A stretch of 62,715 nt of DNA from Epichloe hybrida (GCA_019022495.1 JAFEKR010000095.1:1-62715), one strand, 5' to 3'. Counted from the first letter of the stretch, positions 44,885-56,118 are shown. The notes: generated by a model not told the origin, from the sequence alone. Numbers and translations: made by a program.

Positions 44885-46686
44885 ATGACCGAATTACCGC
44901 CGTCGCCTCCAAGGCGTATAGCAATAATAGGAGGTGGTGCCGCCGGCATGGTCAGTTTATGCTCTTGAAGCTGTCTGGCTGAATCGCAAATCAACACGCT
45001 GACTATATGTCATAGGCCTGCGCTGCAACATTAGCAAAACACCCCGACAAGTTCAGAGTTACCATACTAGAGAGAAACGAAGTGCTTGGTGGTCAGGCCA
45101 GTTCTATCCAATTGGACGACGACAAGTACGGTGCGCCTTGGATGAATAACGGAGTCCAGGGCGGTTCACAAGCAAGTTGAAGATTTCTCAAGCTCTTCTG
45201 AAACTGCAACGCGACTAACAGCACATGTAAGATCTTCAAACACACTTTTAAGTTCTTCGAGGAGCACGGCTATCCGCCTCAAAAAGTTTTTTTGCAAGTT
45301 TCGTTTGGCAAATCTCAAGATGGGTTTTGGACAAATGTCTTCCCTAGTGTCCTGCTGCAACAATTTGCCGCGGACATCAAGCGGTTCGGCTTGTTCTTGA
45401 AAGTTGTGAAGTGGACACTTCCAATTTTAGGACTCATACCGATATCAATCATGCTGCGAGTATTTCTTTTTGATAAAAAATTTGGAGATAAGATGGTATA
45501 TCCGCTCATTGCACTTTTTCTGGGGACGGGTAACCAGACCGCCAATGTTCCATGTGGCATCGTTGAGCGTTTATTCGACGATCCAAATATGAAACTCTGG
45601 GACTATGATAACACTACCCTTCTGCCAAATCTACCGACAATGTACACCTTCGATAACCTGCATCAGTTCTATGCGAAATGGGGCGAGAGTCTCACAGACA
45701 AAGGTGTTCAAATACGAACTCGCCAAGAAGTATGTAGGGTCGTGTCAAGATTAAGCAACGAAGTCAGATTGCAAGTGAAAAACCTTCACACTGGAATCGA
45801 CACTGAAGAGGTATTTGATGAGATTGTTCTTTGTACACTCGCAGATGAGAGTCTCAAGATCCTCGGCGCCGAGGCTTCCTGGCGCGAGCGATTCGTCTTG
45901 AAAGGCGCGGCATTTTACGATGACATAACGGTGACGCACAGTGACCAAGACTATTTCGAGAGGCAATATGAAACCCAGTTTCATCCTGATCTTTGTGCTC
46001 AGCCAACAAACGACACCCAAAGACAACAAATTTCCTTCGCCAAAGACACCGAAACTAAGTCGAAAGGCTTTCGGCCCATGTACTTCACACATACATATGA
46101 TGAGGACCCCCGTCTCATTGAGATGTCTTTCAATTGCAGCAACTATCAGCATCAACTCGTTGCCGGGAATATGAAAGCCGACAGAGAGCTCAACCCTGTG
46201 TATCAGACAATTTTTCTTGATAAACGCAAGCAAAAGTTGTGGACAATTGGAGACATCAAAGAGCACAAAATTATTAAACGCAACTGGTGGCATCAGCTTG
46301 GCCATCGATGGCAACATTACTTGCGCGTCGTTCCAGGAATGATGTTTCTTAATGGAAGGAATCACACACTATTTGCCGGATCATGGACTTTAGTGGTAAG
46401 TAATTCTTTTACGTGTAGCTGAACGACCCACGCAGTGAACCATTCCGTTCGACTAGGAAGAATTATTCCCAACTATAACCTACACCAGATCAGCTACACT
46501 AACTAAGATGTCAAGAATATGCATGAAATTGCATGCATTAGTGGAGTTGCTGCTGCATACCGTCTAGGTGCTGAATATTCAGAATTTGATGACTTTGCAA
46601 CCGACTTTTTTGCAAAATACCTTCTCTTATCACATGGGATCATTTTCAAACGAGAGCAACGGAAACGTCATAGTCGAAACGCATAG
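44885..46686 (+). CDS. FAD-dependent oxidoreductase (amine-oxidase-like), fungal family
   Basis: Exons 44885-44950, 45016-45171, 45232-46395 and 46516-46686 encode 518 residues. The N-terminus carries the dinucleotide-binding fold RIAIIGGGAAGM-ACAATLAKHP, then LERNEVLGGQASS, as in flavin amine-oxidase/phytoene-desaturase-like proteins. KMVYPLIALFLGTGNQT, NLPTMYTFDNLHQFYAKWGE and MFLNGRNHTLFAGSWTLV-NMHEIACISGVAAAYRLGAE are the other conserved segments; the last is the C-terminal FAD-contact region. Hydrophobic residues near 120-145 (WTLPILGLIPISIMLRVFLF) suggest membrane association. The second intron (45172-45231, 60 nt) has a GC donor (CAA-GCAAGT), a GCGACTAAC branch site and an AAG acceptor; it is the only choice that gives GVQGGSQ-IFKHTFKFF. 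The family is widespread in fungi but I know of no assigned substrate. Confidence 0.85.
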
Positions 46687-47313
46687 AATGATTGCAAGGT
46701 TGCGCAAAAGGATGTGTCATAGTTCAGCTCTGGCTCACCATGGACGCGTTAATCTGCACCGTAAACGGAGATTGGCCGACTTCTCGCCGGCACTGCGCAG
46801 GAATAAGAACATGAAGGCCTGGCTTGTTATGTGCGAGTACTTGTTAGCGAAACATGTATTGAAACAACAGAGTAAAATGAGGAGGAATGTCAGGAAACAA
46901 GAGGGATTTATCCCGATATCATAAGCCATCACTCACACATGAAAACGGTACAGAAGTTAGTCAAAGCACACACCCAACAGTAGGTTCGACTTCAGCTCAT
47001 CACGGAAAAGGAGATTATTACAGTGGTCGCGTTTGTGCGTTGTGCTGTAATTGGGGTTGAAGAGATATCTGATTCAAAATAATTCCCAATATCGTGACCT
47101 CGTCATTTTCTTATTGCTTATATTATGAAACCTGCACATACGCTCATCCAGAAACATATCCGAAAATAGACCAGGTGGTGTGGGCGCATACGGGCCAAGC
47201 GTTGTGAATAAATGCTCCATTCCTTATCTGCATCCGACTGGCAAATCGCCTGAGTCCCCAACATGCTGACAAAGAGGACATTTCGAGGTTGCGCGTACCG
47301 GCAAGGTATCCGT
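46687..47313. other. Convergent 3' region, oxidoreductase/EDC-like gene
   Basis: 627 bp. A 118-codon frame (46568-46924) begins inside the last oxidoreductase exon in another frame and is very basic; it looks like chance. Nothing else recognised. Confidence 0.55.
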
Positions 47314-48450
47314 TCAAAAGATTTGATCTGTAGAAGACGACTTCGATGATGCGTCCAGCTTCAAAATTCGGCGAAGATCGTTTTCCATAGCTTCAATGTT
47401 GCTACCACGAGACTCCACGGATCTGGTCTCATTGAAACGAGGTACGCGATTCGCAGTTTCTGCGGCAGTTTGCGGCGGAAGGTGAGAATCGGACGGCGAA
47501 CTCATAGAATTACTATAGAGGGGACCTGGGTTGCCGAACAAGAATTTTTTGAGCGCATCGGTCGAGTCATCGGCTTGAGTATCATGCAAGGAGGCTTCGC
47601 TTTGCGGGTGGCTGTAAGGAGAATGCGGTTTCATTGCAGAGCGAGCTGCCTTAATTCTTTCTTGATATGGCGTAGAGAATGGCGGGCCCATCGGCCTACC
47701 CGGCGTTTCATCCAGCTCGGTAGCAACTATAGCGCCTGGCTGCGATCTCAAATTGCTTCGTCTTGAATGTGGCAGGCTTCTAGATTTTGAAAATTCATTC
47801 ACGTCGAATCGAGGTGGAGCTCCTGGTGATTCCATTTGAGGTATGTACGACCCTGGCGCGTTTTCTCGCAAGTGACGTTCCTTCTCCTCTCGATGTGCAC
47901 GAAACATGAAGTCAAGTGGTGACTCACTTGTTTTCGGGAGCGATGCTGGCCGAAAAGGCGTGGGTACATTATGATCAGTAGTTGGTGGTGATGACACTTG
48001 AGTAAAGACCTTTGTGGCCGGGACAGGCGACTCTGTCGAAGATTTGGAAAGGAAGCTGGGTAGAGGGAGAGCTGAAGGAGCGGGCGACGCATGAAAAGTA
48101 GCACCTGCGAACGCTGTGCTCGTACCAGGTTTGATAGACAAGGTGCGCTGAGGAGGGGTTTGGCCACCAATAAGAGCAAAGTCGGGAGATGTGAAGCCAT
48201 GTTTCGATTTGAATTTGTTTTTGGACCTGCTCTTAGTACTCGGAGCTTTTGTCGAAGATAATTCATTCGCAATGTTTGATTCGATGTCCACTTTATTTGG
48301 GGTTTGAGGAGTGTCTAGTATTCGGGTTGCCTCTAGTGCGGTAGCATCATTCTCGGAAGCATAAGCTTTGTGGGCGGCTGCTCTGGTGCTTTGTCGATAT
48401 TGTTTCCGGCGCGCCGAAGTCCACCTTCGCTGCGAAGGTGTTTCGCTCAT
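47314..48450 (-). CDS. EDC1/EDC2-like decapping activator (PNRC motif)
   Basis: Intronless, 378 residues, mostly disordered (Ser, Pro, Thr-rich). The diagnostic element is at residues 114-133: FAGATFHASPAP followed by SALPLPSF. It matches the short proline-rich Dcp1-binding/activating motif of yeast Edc1/Edc2 and metazoan PNRC proteins (aromatic-AG-x2-F-x2-SP-x-P-x2-LP-x-PSF). By family knowledge, such proteins stimulate the Dcp1-Dcp2 mRNA decapping enzyme in the cytoplasm and P-bodies. Other visible parts: a basic N-terminus (RRWTSARRKQYRQ), SPLDFMFRAHREEKERH (possible short helix), STDALKKFLFGN and a C-terminal helix ENDLRRILKL. No gene symbol is assigned because EDC1/EDC2 orthology in filamentous fungi is not one-to-one. 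Confidence 0.8.
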   Translation of the reverse strand: MSETPSQRRWTSARRKQYRQSTRAAAHKAYASENDATALEATRILDTPQTPNKVDIESNIANELSSTKAPSTKSRSKNKFKSKHGFTSPDFALIGGQTPPQRTLSIKPGTSTAFAGATFHASPAPSALPLPSFLSKSSTESPVPATKVFTQVSSPPTTDHNVPTPFRPASLPKTSESPLDFMFRAHREEKERHLRENAPGSYIPQMESPGAPPRFDVNEFSKSRSLPHSRRSNLRSQPGAIVATELDETPGRPMGPPFSTPYQERIKAARSAMKPHSPYSHPQSEASLHDTQADDSTDALKKFLFGNPGPLYSNSMSSPSDSHLPPQTAAETANRVPRFNETRSVESRGSNIEAMENDLRRILKLDASSKSSSTDQIF

Positions 48451-49219
48451 CGTGAAAATGTAAATTAATGGGCGAAGATGACCCAGGTGTGAATGACGAA
48501 GGACGATGCACGAAATGTATTGTACCCGCGTGTGATATCAGAAGCGCGATGGGGCCATGTGGCTGGACGTGAGTCGAATGAAATGTAAGATCTGAGTAAA
48601 TTATCGCCAGAGGCCTTGTATGATTGAAAGACATTGAGGAGGATGGTCCAGCCTAGTCACTCGAGAAGATTTGTCTATCCTATTGGTCATAATGACGATG
48701 GCGGCGATGGTGGGTGGGTGGGAGACCCGATAGTTACATAAATCCACTCGCACTTACCCTTGTTTGCAAAGATACTTGCGGGGCGATTTAGATGATCTTA
48801 GCTGAGGAACGTAGTTGAGGAATTGTGAGACTACAAACATGCACAACCAGGCAGCGGTCTAACTTCTAATGTACGTGGAAACGACCATAATGTCTTTGCA
48901 GCAAAATGAATACTTTATATCTAACGTAAGACTTATGTAGAACCTCTTCTAGTGCAAGGTACATTGACCTTACTTGCAAATTGTGTTGCAAGGCTATCAA
49001 GGTAAGCATATGACATACTATCACGGCATAGCAAACGCGCAACCATAGACTTTACACCATATTGATGGACCTCTTAACCAACTGGTTGACTTCTGATAGA
49101 GCCAGATCGCCGATTAATTCTGATCACAGGTGTCGACCCCCAACATAGCATTACGTCATTGAAGTGTGCCGACCTGTCTACCCAGGCTTGTGCATCAACT
49201 CGCTTGACCGTAGTTTATC
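48451..49219. promoter_or_regulatory. Divergent EDC-like/RBX1 upstream region
   Basis: 769 bp between divergent starts. No coding frame of interest and no repeat recognised beyond short AT-rich patches. Confidence 0.5.
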
Positions 49220-49756
49220 ATGGCGGATGTTGAAATGAATGACGCCCATTCAACAGCAAAGAGGGCTGATACTAGTGCTAATGGCAAGAAAAAATTTGAA
49301 GTGAAAAAGGTTTGTAAAAAAGTTAACACCAATGATGTGAAAGACCTCATCGGAGTGAACTGCTCTTCTGACCTTTCAATAGTGGAATGCCGTTGCCCTT
49401 TGGGCGTGGGATATCGTGGTCGATAACTGTGCTATCTGCCGCAATCATATCATGGATCTTTGTAAGTAGTCACGATACTTTTACGTCTCAGCTCTTACGA
49501 TCTTGTTGTGGCCAGTGATTGACAATTTTCATGTAGGCATCGAATGCCAAGCCAACCAAGCATCAGCTACCAGTGAAGAATGCACTGTGGCTTGGGGAAT
49601 TTGCAACGTGAGCTTCATCTGAAAAACCTTGGCCTGTGTAGCACTAACAATTACCAGCACGCATTTCACTTTCATTGCATCTCACGATGGCTGAAAGCTA
49701 GATCTGTGTGCCCCTTGGATAATCGCGATTGGGAATTCCAAAAATATGGTCGCTGA
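49220..49756 (+). CDS. RBX1: RING-box protein of cullin-RING ubiquitin ligases
   Basis: RING-H2 subunit (Rbx1/Roc1/Hrt1) of SCF and other cullin ligases; it recruits the E2 enzyme. Four exons (49220-49309, 49383-49461, 49537-49607 and 49658-49756) encode 112 residues, the usual size. The start [15 protein letters not shown] is a variable tail. The core [23 protein letters not shown] is followed by [16 protein letters not shown], the insert with CTVAWGICN, and [22 protein letters not shown]. The final WEFQKYGR is invariant in Rbx1. All zinc-ligand Cys/His residues expected are present. Intron 1 has a GTTTGT donor. It converges on SPC1, 162 bp apart. Confidence 0.96.
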
Positions 49757-49918
49757 GGGGTTGTATCAAAGGGAGGAGGAACAATCATCAGCATGAACGA
49801 AGGGCAGTGATTTCACGTGCAGACGAATAAAATGGGCGCAGATTAAAGCTTACGCAGCCGGGAAGATCCAATCTATTTATTTCACCAGTCATTGCAAACT
49901 GGAAGATGTACACCGGCT

Positions 49919-50346
49919 TTATTGCCACCCCGCCCCAGCCGGCAGCCACTTGACAGGTTTGGTCTTGTAGAACGGCCAAGGAGGCACAACAAGAACGAAC
50001 GTCAATACAGTCCCCCCCAATCCTATGTAGACGGCTTTCTGTATATCTTGGTACTGGTAGCCGACATTGAATGCCGCGAGCTTGGTTGAAAATAAGATTA
50101 GCGAGACTGGGTCGAGTGAGAAGCAATGAAGGTGCAACCTACCGCAGAAATTGCAAGAAATAGAGTGGCCAATCCTTCCGCGCGTCTCTGGCCGTCGAAG
50201 TCCTGATATTCAAATGTCAGCAAGGGCTAGAACAGTTACGCACGGGAGGCTAGTGTAGCTCTTCGTAAGCTTGAAGAGGTCAAGAGTAATCATACGATCT
50301 GTCCTTCAACCACATCGCGAACTTTGTCGAGAATTTCATCCGCCAT
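49919..50346 (-). CDS. SPC1: Signal peptidase complex subunit 1 (SPC12 family)
   Basis: Small ER membrane subunit of the signal peptidase complex. Three exons (50346-50296, 50202-50143 and 50080-49919; introns 93 and 62 nt) encode 90 residues. The translated order is MADEILDKVRDVVEGQI-DFDGQRRAEGLATLFLAISA-LAAFNVGYQYQDIQ, followed by a second hydrophobic segment and VVPPWPFYKTKPVKWLPA. The first half matches the conserved (V/I)-(E/D)-G-x-I-DF-x-GQ-x-x-AE element of Spc12. VPPWPFY in the short C-terminal tail is also diagnostic. The two membrane segments form a hairpin with both ends cytosolic. The gene is too small and too split to be seen as one open frame. Confidence 0.92.
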
Positions 50347-51486
50347 GGTCAAGGTCAAGCGGAGCTCGATACGCTAGCTGTAGATGACGGTTGCGGTAGG
50401 CTCTGCACCCAAGTGACAATGTTGCAACAGCTCTAGAAAAGCCAGGAGGTCCGACTCCGAAAATAAATCGAGGTCGGCGTCAAATTTGGATGAGATGGTG
50501 ACACAATTGAGAATGACTGGGGGCCGGATAGTCGGGTCTGGCATTCAACCCTATGCTGAAGTTGCGATGGTAAATGACAAATAGAGTGACCACGTCAAGC
50601 TATGGCCATGGCGCATGTGCGCATCCAGTGACCAAGTCGTCCACATTGGCCAAACGCACGCGGCCCCTCCGAGTATGTAGAAAGAAGGTGCCACTTTTTT
50701 CAACGCCCACTCAAAGTAAGCCCGAGAAACGTAAATTTCCCTCTTGGTCCTGACTTAAGCTCCAAGTTTCTACTCCCTCTCCCTCTTATCATGACTTCAG
50801 TATTTCTGTCTATGTCCTTTATTATCAATTCACGACACTGACAAAGAAGTTCGTTGTGTCCTCTTTGGTTATTTTCGTTCAACTATTGTCTAATCCCATT
50901 ATTTCACTGCGAAATACCTCGCTACTCCCAACCGCGGTTAGAGTCGCACATTAAGCAGCAACGCTATCGAAGAAATTATCGAAGAAATTATCGACATGAC
51001 TGTTGGGAGCTTCTAACACAAATCGAACTTTCAATCTCTTTGTTGACTTAAAACTCTTCAAGTTGGCTCAACTCACTGTCACGAGCGCAACAACATCTTC
51101 GCTTCTTGGTCTGGTTTCTGGGTCTATATCGGAATGATCAAAAAACCTCCATGACTGACCGTGTATGATTGCTGTACAACTTCCGCTTGAGGCTGCCCTC
51201 CCACTGCATCTTTTTTTCAATCGGCAGATTCGTAGGTGGCCACAGTTTTGCTACCGTACCACACTACTCGGCACCGCAGGTGCGCGCCGGGTCAGCACAT
51301 CCATTACAATCTGTTTACAGGTGAATCAAAGTCGAACCCGATCGATATCGACTATGCCCAAGATTACCTGAGGGGTTTACAGCTCAACTTTCTGTCTCTG
51401 CCGAAACTTTTGTTGTAGCCTACAAACCAGAATCCCGGTTTCCATTTTCTCTTCTCGTCAACCGGAAGAACGTCCCCGTGTCCAGC
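50347..51486. promoter_or_regulatory. Divergent SPC1/CorA region with long pyrimidine-rich leader
   Basis: 1.14 kb. The right 700 bp is pyrimidine-rich on the plus strand and is probably the CorA 5' leader, possibly with an intron. A short tandem repeat (ATCGAAGAAATT units) lies at about 50967-50993. Confidence 0.5.
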
Positions 51487-53381
51487 ATGTCCGACCAAGA
51501 AGGAACGGCTTCCGATAAGGGATATGCTACGCCTGTCCCTGAACTTGACGATCACCGACATGACTCGACTGCATCATATCATCTAGAGCGACCACGACGA
51601 GGCACTTTTGACTCATTGTATGGTTCACGTCAAATTGGTATAGATGCAGGAGCTCTTACTCCTGATATCAGAGTGCGAGACTTCGAAGAGGCTATAATAG
51701 ATGAGGACACTTTGGAAGTCCGGCAAACAGCTCGTCATGGCCGCCGGTCAACTGTTGAGATCCCAAACGATAGCAGATCAATCTCCCCGCCAAATTCTGT
51801 CAAAGCTTTCGCGCAGGCTCGTCGGCGTGAGAGAGACATGTCTTTCTCAGAGCCGAATCGCGAGCATGAGGATGGACATGGACGATCCCTGTCTATATCC
51901 AGCCGCCGAAGCTACAGAAGTAAAGCGAGAACGATAGAGAAAGATGCCAGGAGTCTCTTGACGGACAATGCTGCAGAAGAGGATGTGTGCTTTCCGCTGC
52001 AAAAAAACAGTAGAAATAACGACTTGCGCATCGACTTCGACTACCTGGAGAGTTTTATTAACGCTGAACGTGCGGCCCATCCAGACAGCCGACAACTGCC
52101 GCCTCCGTCGTTTGACGACTTACGACTGGAGCCGTCAACCACCCATCAAACTCAGGTAGCCACGGTTGATGGAGATATACTAAATATGCCATTGGACGAA
52201 TCTGTCAAAGAGAAAACCCCTGCTGAGGTTTCGACCAAACCTACAGTCCATCCACTGGACAACAACCGCTTCAGCTTCTTCTCATCCGCGTGGGAGTCTA
52301 CCATTCACGCTGCCGAAATGGGGGACCTTGTTCTTCCCGGAGAAGACATACGAGGCCTCTTTGAACTACCTAAGGATGAGGCAGATGGTGTATGGTGGCT
52401 CAATGTGAATCGAACATCCAAGGAGGAGGTCCAAGGCATTTGTAAGGCATTTGGTGTGCATCCTTTGACCATCGAAGACATTATCACACAAGAAACACGA
52501 GAGAAAATCGAACTTTTTCCTTCCTACTACTTTGCCTGCTTCAGGTCCTTCAATGTCATTGAGGAACCAGACGGAATTGAATACGAGCCTTTCAACATCT
52601 ATGTTTTGGTTTTCCGTGAGGGCACACTGAGCTTCAGCTTCGCTCCGAATTCACACGCCTCGCAGGTTCGGAGAAGAATCACGGCTCTGAAGGAGTACAT
52701 GTCACTTAGCAGTGATTGGATCTGCTATGCGTTGATGTGAGACTTGATTTTTCATGCTGTCTGACATTTGGAATGCAAGACTAATAAAATCCGATAACTA
52801 GTGACAACATCGTTGATTGTTTTGCACCAGCAATCCGCACGATTGAGCTTGAGGCAGATGCTATCGAAGATGAGGTATTTGTTATGCGCCAAGATGATTC
52901 AAGCTCTTTTCTACGTTCTATTGGTCGAGTTCGCAAAAACTGCATGGCCTTGTTGCGATTACTTGGCGGCAAGGCTGACGTTCTGCGTGGTTTCACCAAG
53001 CGATGCAATGAAAACTACCAGGTAACTCCGCACATGGACATTGGCATGTATTTGGGTGACATTCAAGACCACGTGGTAACAATGGCCACAAACCTTGGTC
53101 ACTTTGAGAAGATGCTCTCCCGAGCACACAGCAACTACTTGGCAACTCTTTCCATCAACAGTATATCACAGGGCACAGATACCAATCGCGTCTTGAGTAA
53201 AATTACGTTTCTAGCGTCGGTATTGGTACCACTCAACCTCATCAGTGGTGTTTTTGGGATGAACGTGACGGTGCCTTTCCAAGCCACGGGTAGCCTGGCA
53301 GCTTTCTTCGGTATCATTGGAAGCATGGTGTTTGTTTGCTCGATGATTCTCGGGTGGGCTCGCTGGAAGAAGTATATATGA
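51487..53381 (+). CDS. CorA-type Mg2+ transporter (Alr1/Mnr2-like)
   Basis: Fungal CorA-family divalent cation transporter. Two exons (51487-52736 and 52802-53381; 65-nt intron with GTGAGA donor) encode 609 residues. The start used is ATG 51487; the codon at 51478 is GTG. The N-terminal 250 residues are hydrophilic, Arg/Ser-rich and likely regulatory. The soluble CorA domain spans about 255-530 (VCKAFGVHPLTIEDI-like ICKAFGVHPLTIEDIITQET; YYFACFRSFNVIEE; SSDWICYAL-IDNIVDCFAPAI across the junction). Two C-terminal membrane helices follow, with the signature GMN at about residue 570 (SGVFGMNVTVPFQ), then a Lys-rich end (WARWKKYI). Yeast has Alr1/Alr2 at the plasma membrane and Mnr2 at the vacuole; the short extension and Arg-rich N-terminus do not settle which. 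Confidence 0.92.
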
Positions 53382-54567
53382 CACTCAAGTGGATGACGGA
53401 CGTACCGTAAGTCGGAGACGCTTGGAGGCGCTTCATGGAAGGTTTGGGTATAGCCGCAGTTAGCTGCCAGCTTGTTGTTGATGTGATATTAAGTTTAGGA
53501 TATGCGAAGATCTTGCGGAATTTCTGGATCTTGTTTTTCTAATAAATTCGTAAAATGCACGGCACAGCATCAACGATGGTGAGAAACTGACTATGGGCAT
53601 TCGATATTTCTGCTGTTGGCACTGAACTAGCAATTATATGTAGACTCAAAAACTCGGAAGTCTTTTAGGGGCTTTAAGACCTCTTGGCGGTCACAACATG
53701 GGTTTATGTTTACTCGAAGTCTAATAGCACAACTACTGGCTACTCACTTTATTGGTGACTGAATCTAGTGACCGAGGGTGCTTGTAGGTCCCAGAGACTC
53801 CCGAGGCCTCACGGTCCCAGCGGTGCAAAGAGTTTGTCCCATACAGCCAACTGAATTATCCTTGGCTGAGTCGTATTCGTACGTTGTGGGATTATTACCT
53901 CACTGCCGGTTCCAGGTATGATGCTCAACCGTCAGCGTAAGAATCAGCTAGAATCCTAAAGCATGTGTGTCGGGGGTATATCATACTATGCGACCATGCC
54001 TCCTAGTGAAGACCTGACCATAACTAGTAATGCAAACCTAAGATCTGACCTGACCATTGTACCTACTAAGACCCAACCTCATCATACTTAGGAATTCATG
54101 ATACATAATTATAGTGATTTTTAGTTTTCATATCTAATATTCAATACTATTCATAATTTACTTGTTTTATAAGATATAAAATTTACATTATAAAAATTAA
54201 ACTAGGTCAGGTTAGATCAGGTACTTAGCCTAGTTAGGTCAGCATATACACATTACTAGGATGGTCAGGTCTTTACTTTACTACTATGGGACAAATGTCA
54301 ATTTATGTACAGTGAGTCTTAGGTAATTCCGAAAATCATCTGGTACATGGTCTCGGGTGGCGTTTTCGAAATTATCTTAACCCATGTGAACCCTCGGGGA
54401 CATTCAAGGGGGTCGCTTGCATCTCATTGGCCGCTCCCAGCCCACTATGATAGCCTGGGAGATACGTGCCTACGTGTGTAATGTTTTATTTGACGCCTGC
54501 TAGTTTGCTTTCTGCATAACTATCCAGCATTGCAACACCACAAGCATCGGTTCCCACGATACTCGTC
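53382..54567. other. CorA-TIM8 intergenic region with a fold-back element
   Basis: 1.19 kb. Contains the inverted-repeat element at 54004-54277 and the TIM8 promoter. No coding sequence recognised. Confidence 0.55.
54004..54277. mobile_element. Fold-back/MITE-like element with AT-rich core
   Basis: The left end (54004-54032, GAAGACCTGACCAT then TAGTAATG) and right end (54251-54277, CATTACTA then ATGGTCAGGTCTTTAC) are reverse complements apart from about two changes and one indel. An inner pair, AGATCTGACCTGACC at 54041 and GGTCAGGTTAGATCA at 54205, also matches. The 150-bp core is extremely AT-rich and has no gene. TACTATG lies on both sides (53984-53990 and 54282-54288), but not directly against the ends, so it is only a possible target duplication. 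Confidence 0.65.
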
Positions 54568-55027
54568 ATGAACGCCGCCCAGACAGGTGTCGAAAATTTC
54601 GACCTCGAAAGACTTAACGATAAGGATAAGACAGAACTGCGCCAATTTCTCGCGAATGAACAGCAAAGATCACAGATTCAATCACGTATGTCGATTTGTC
54701 TCCTTTCATGTTTTTTTCCCCTACCCACTTCATGAAGTCCCGTCTAGTGATTGGGATTTCGCCTTGATACTCCGCTTCCATTTGTCTGTTGTGGTAGTCC
54801 TATCTAGTCTTGTCGCAGCATATACGTTGTACGTGATGATATTCTGACATTCACACCTAGAGACCCATAGCCTGACACAGATATGCTGGAAAAAATGCGT
54901 TACCGGCAACATAAAGAATTCGAAGCTTGACCGCACGGAAGAGGGCTGTTTGGCAAATTGCGTCGATCGCTTCCTTGATATGAACTTTCTTACAATGAAG
55001 CACCTCAACAACATGCGGTCATCATAA
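54568..55027 (+). CDS. TIM8: Small Tim chaperone Tim8 of the mitochondrial intermembrane space
   Basis: Small Tim protein that escorts hydrophobic precursors (such as Tim23) across the intermembrane space as a hexamer with Tim13. Two exons (54568-54685 and 54861-55027) encode 94 residues. The twin CX3C motif is intact: CWKKC and CLANC, 15-16 residues apart, with [16 protein letters not shown] between. [25 protein letters not shown] and [16 protein letters not shown] agree with Tim8 rather than Tim9, 10 or 13. The 175-nt intron is longer than most in the window. It is convergent with RPL25. Confidence 0.93.
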
Positions 55028-55390
55028 GGCATTGCAATTCGGCTAAGCAAAATCGAAAGTTCAAGTTTGACTGGGGACGTTACGATAGTATCTGATCTGG
55101 TGTCTGAGTAAATAGTGTTCTGAGTTCATAAAACATAACTATTATGACGAATAGCAACATCTGAAGGATCTGAGCCGACGTTGAAACATCAGATGACGTT
55201 CGAGTAACTCGTCGCGATTCATGCGTCGTTCAACAACAATCAGTGGTCTTGGATTTAAAAGAAAATTTATCTTAATTTAAGTGACAAATTTTGATGCGCC
55301 GAGTCCGATGCTATTGCTCATCCACAGCCTGAACCATGCCGGCCTTGTTGAACAAACTAAAAAAAAAGGAAGAAAAACCCCTTTCACCGC
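55028..55390. other. Convergent 3' region TIM8/RPL25
   Basis: 363 bp between convergent stops. Nothing coding recognised; an A-rich stretch lies at 55357-55378. Confidence 0.6.
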
Positions 55391-56118
55391 TTATACGAGG
55401 GAGAGCTTGTTCGCGGCAATATCCAAGGCGTCTACGTCGGGAGTCAGGCGAGCGTAGGCCTTCTTGGATCCATCTGGTCTGAAGTTTACCGTTAGTTAAA
55501 TAAAGCCAGATCTATCAGGTGCGAGGACATACCGAATGAGAGTATTTATCTTAACAGTGTCGATGTCATATAGCTTCTTCAAGGCAAGTTTAATCTGGGC
55601 CTTGTTGGCCTTGACATCGACAATGAATACAAGGGTGTTGTTCTCTTCCATCTTTTTCATGGCGCTCTCGGTGTTTAGCGGGTGAACGACGACCTTGTGC
55701 TCGTCCAGACGGGGCTGGTGAGGAATCGACTTGCGCGGATATTTTGGCGCTCGGGACAAGACCAAAGTCTTGGGCTGGTGGAAGGAGGTGCTGGTTCGCA
55801 CCTTGCGCTGCTTGTGGGCATGAGTCTGTATAGCTGCTTGTTAGAACCAATTCGTAATCGAAGAAGAGATGGCAGCACAGAAGGGGGCCAATATGACTTA
55901 CGCCTTTCAAAGCAGCCTTAGCAGCAGCGTTGGCCTGCTTAGAGCCCTTGGGAACAGCTGTAACAGAAAGCATCAGCAATCGCTCTGTAGATAGAACTCG
56001 CAAAATCTGCTACTGCATGATGCCGAGGACGAGTAAAATAATTGTTCATCGTCGTCGATACATTGCGCACCGGACTCCATTAGCGTGTACCTTTCTTTCC
56101 ATCCTTGCCGGCAGCCAT
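55391..56118 (-). CDS. RPL25: 60S ribosomal protein uL23 (yeast Rpl25)
   Basis: Ribosomal protein near the exit of the nascent-chain tunnel; docking site for SRP and NAC. Four exons (56118-56091, 55958-55903, 55825-55533 and 55478-55391) encode 154 residues, normal for fungal Rpl25. The N-terminal part [10 protein letters not shown] is followed by [19 protein letters not shown] and [12 protein letters not shown], a basic rRNA-binding extension. The conserved core is [60 protein letters not shown] and the end [20 protein letters not shown]. The 28-nt first exon and early introns are typical of fungal ribosomal-protein genes. Intron 1 is 132 nt. Codon choice is visibly more GC-ending than in neighbours, in line with high expression. 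Confidence 0.97.

Noticed and set aside
46568..46924. 118-codon frame overlapping the FAD oxidoreductase 3' end
   Set aside because: Starts in another frame of a confirmed exon and continues into the 3' flank; composition is very basic and unlike a real protein.
51165..51418. Frames at 51165-51418 as an upstream exon of the CorA gene
   Set aside because: No family sequence matches and no in-phase donor to ATG 51487; treated as leader.
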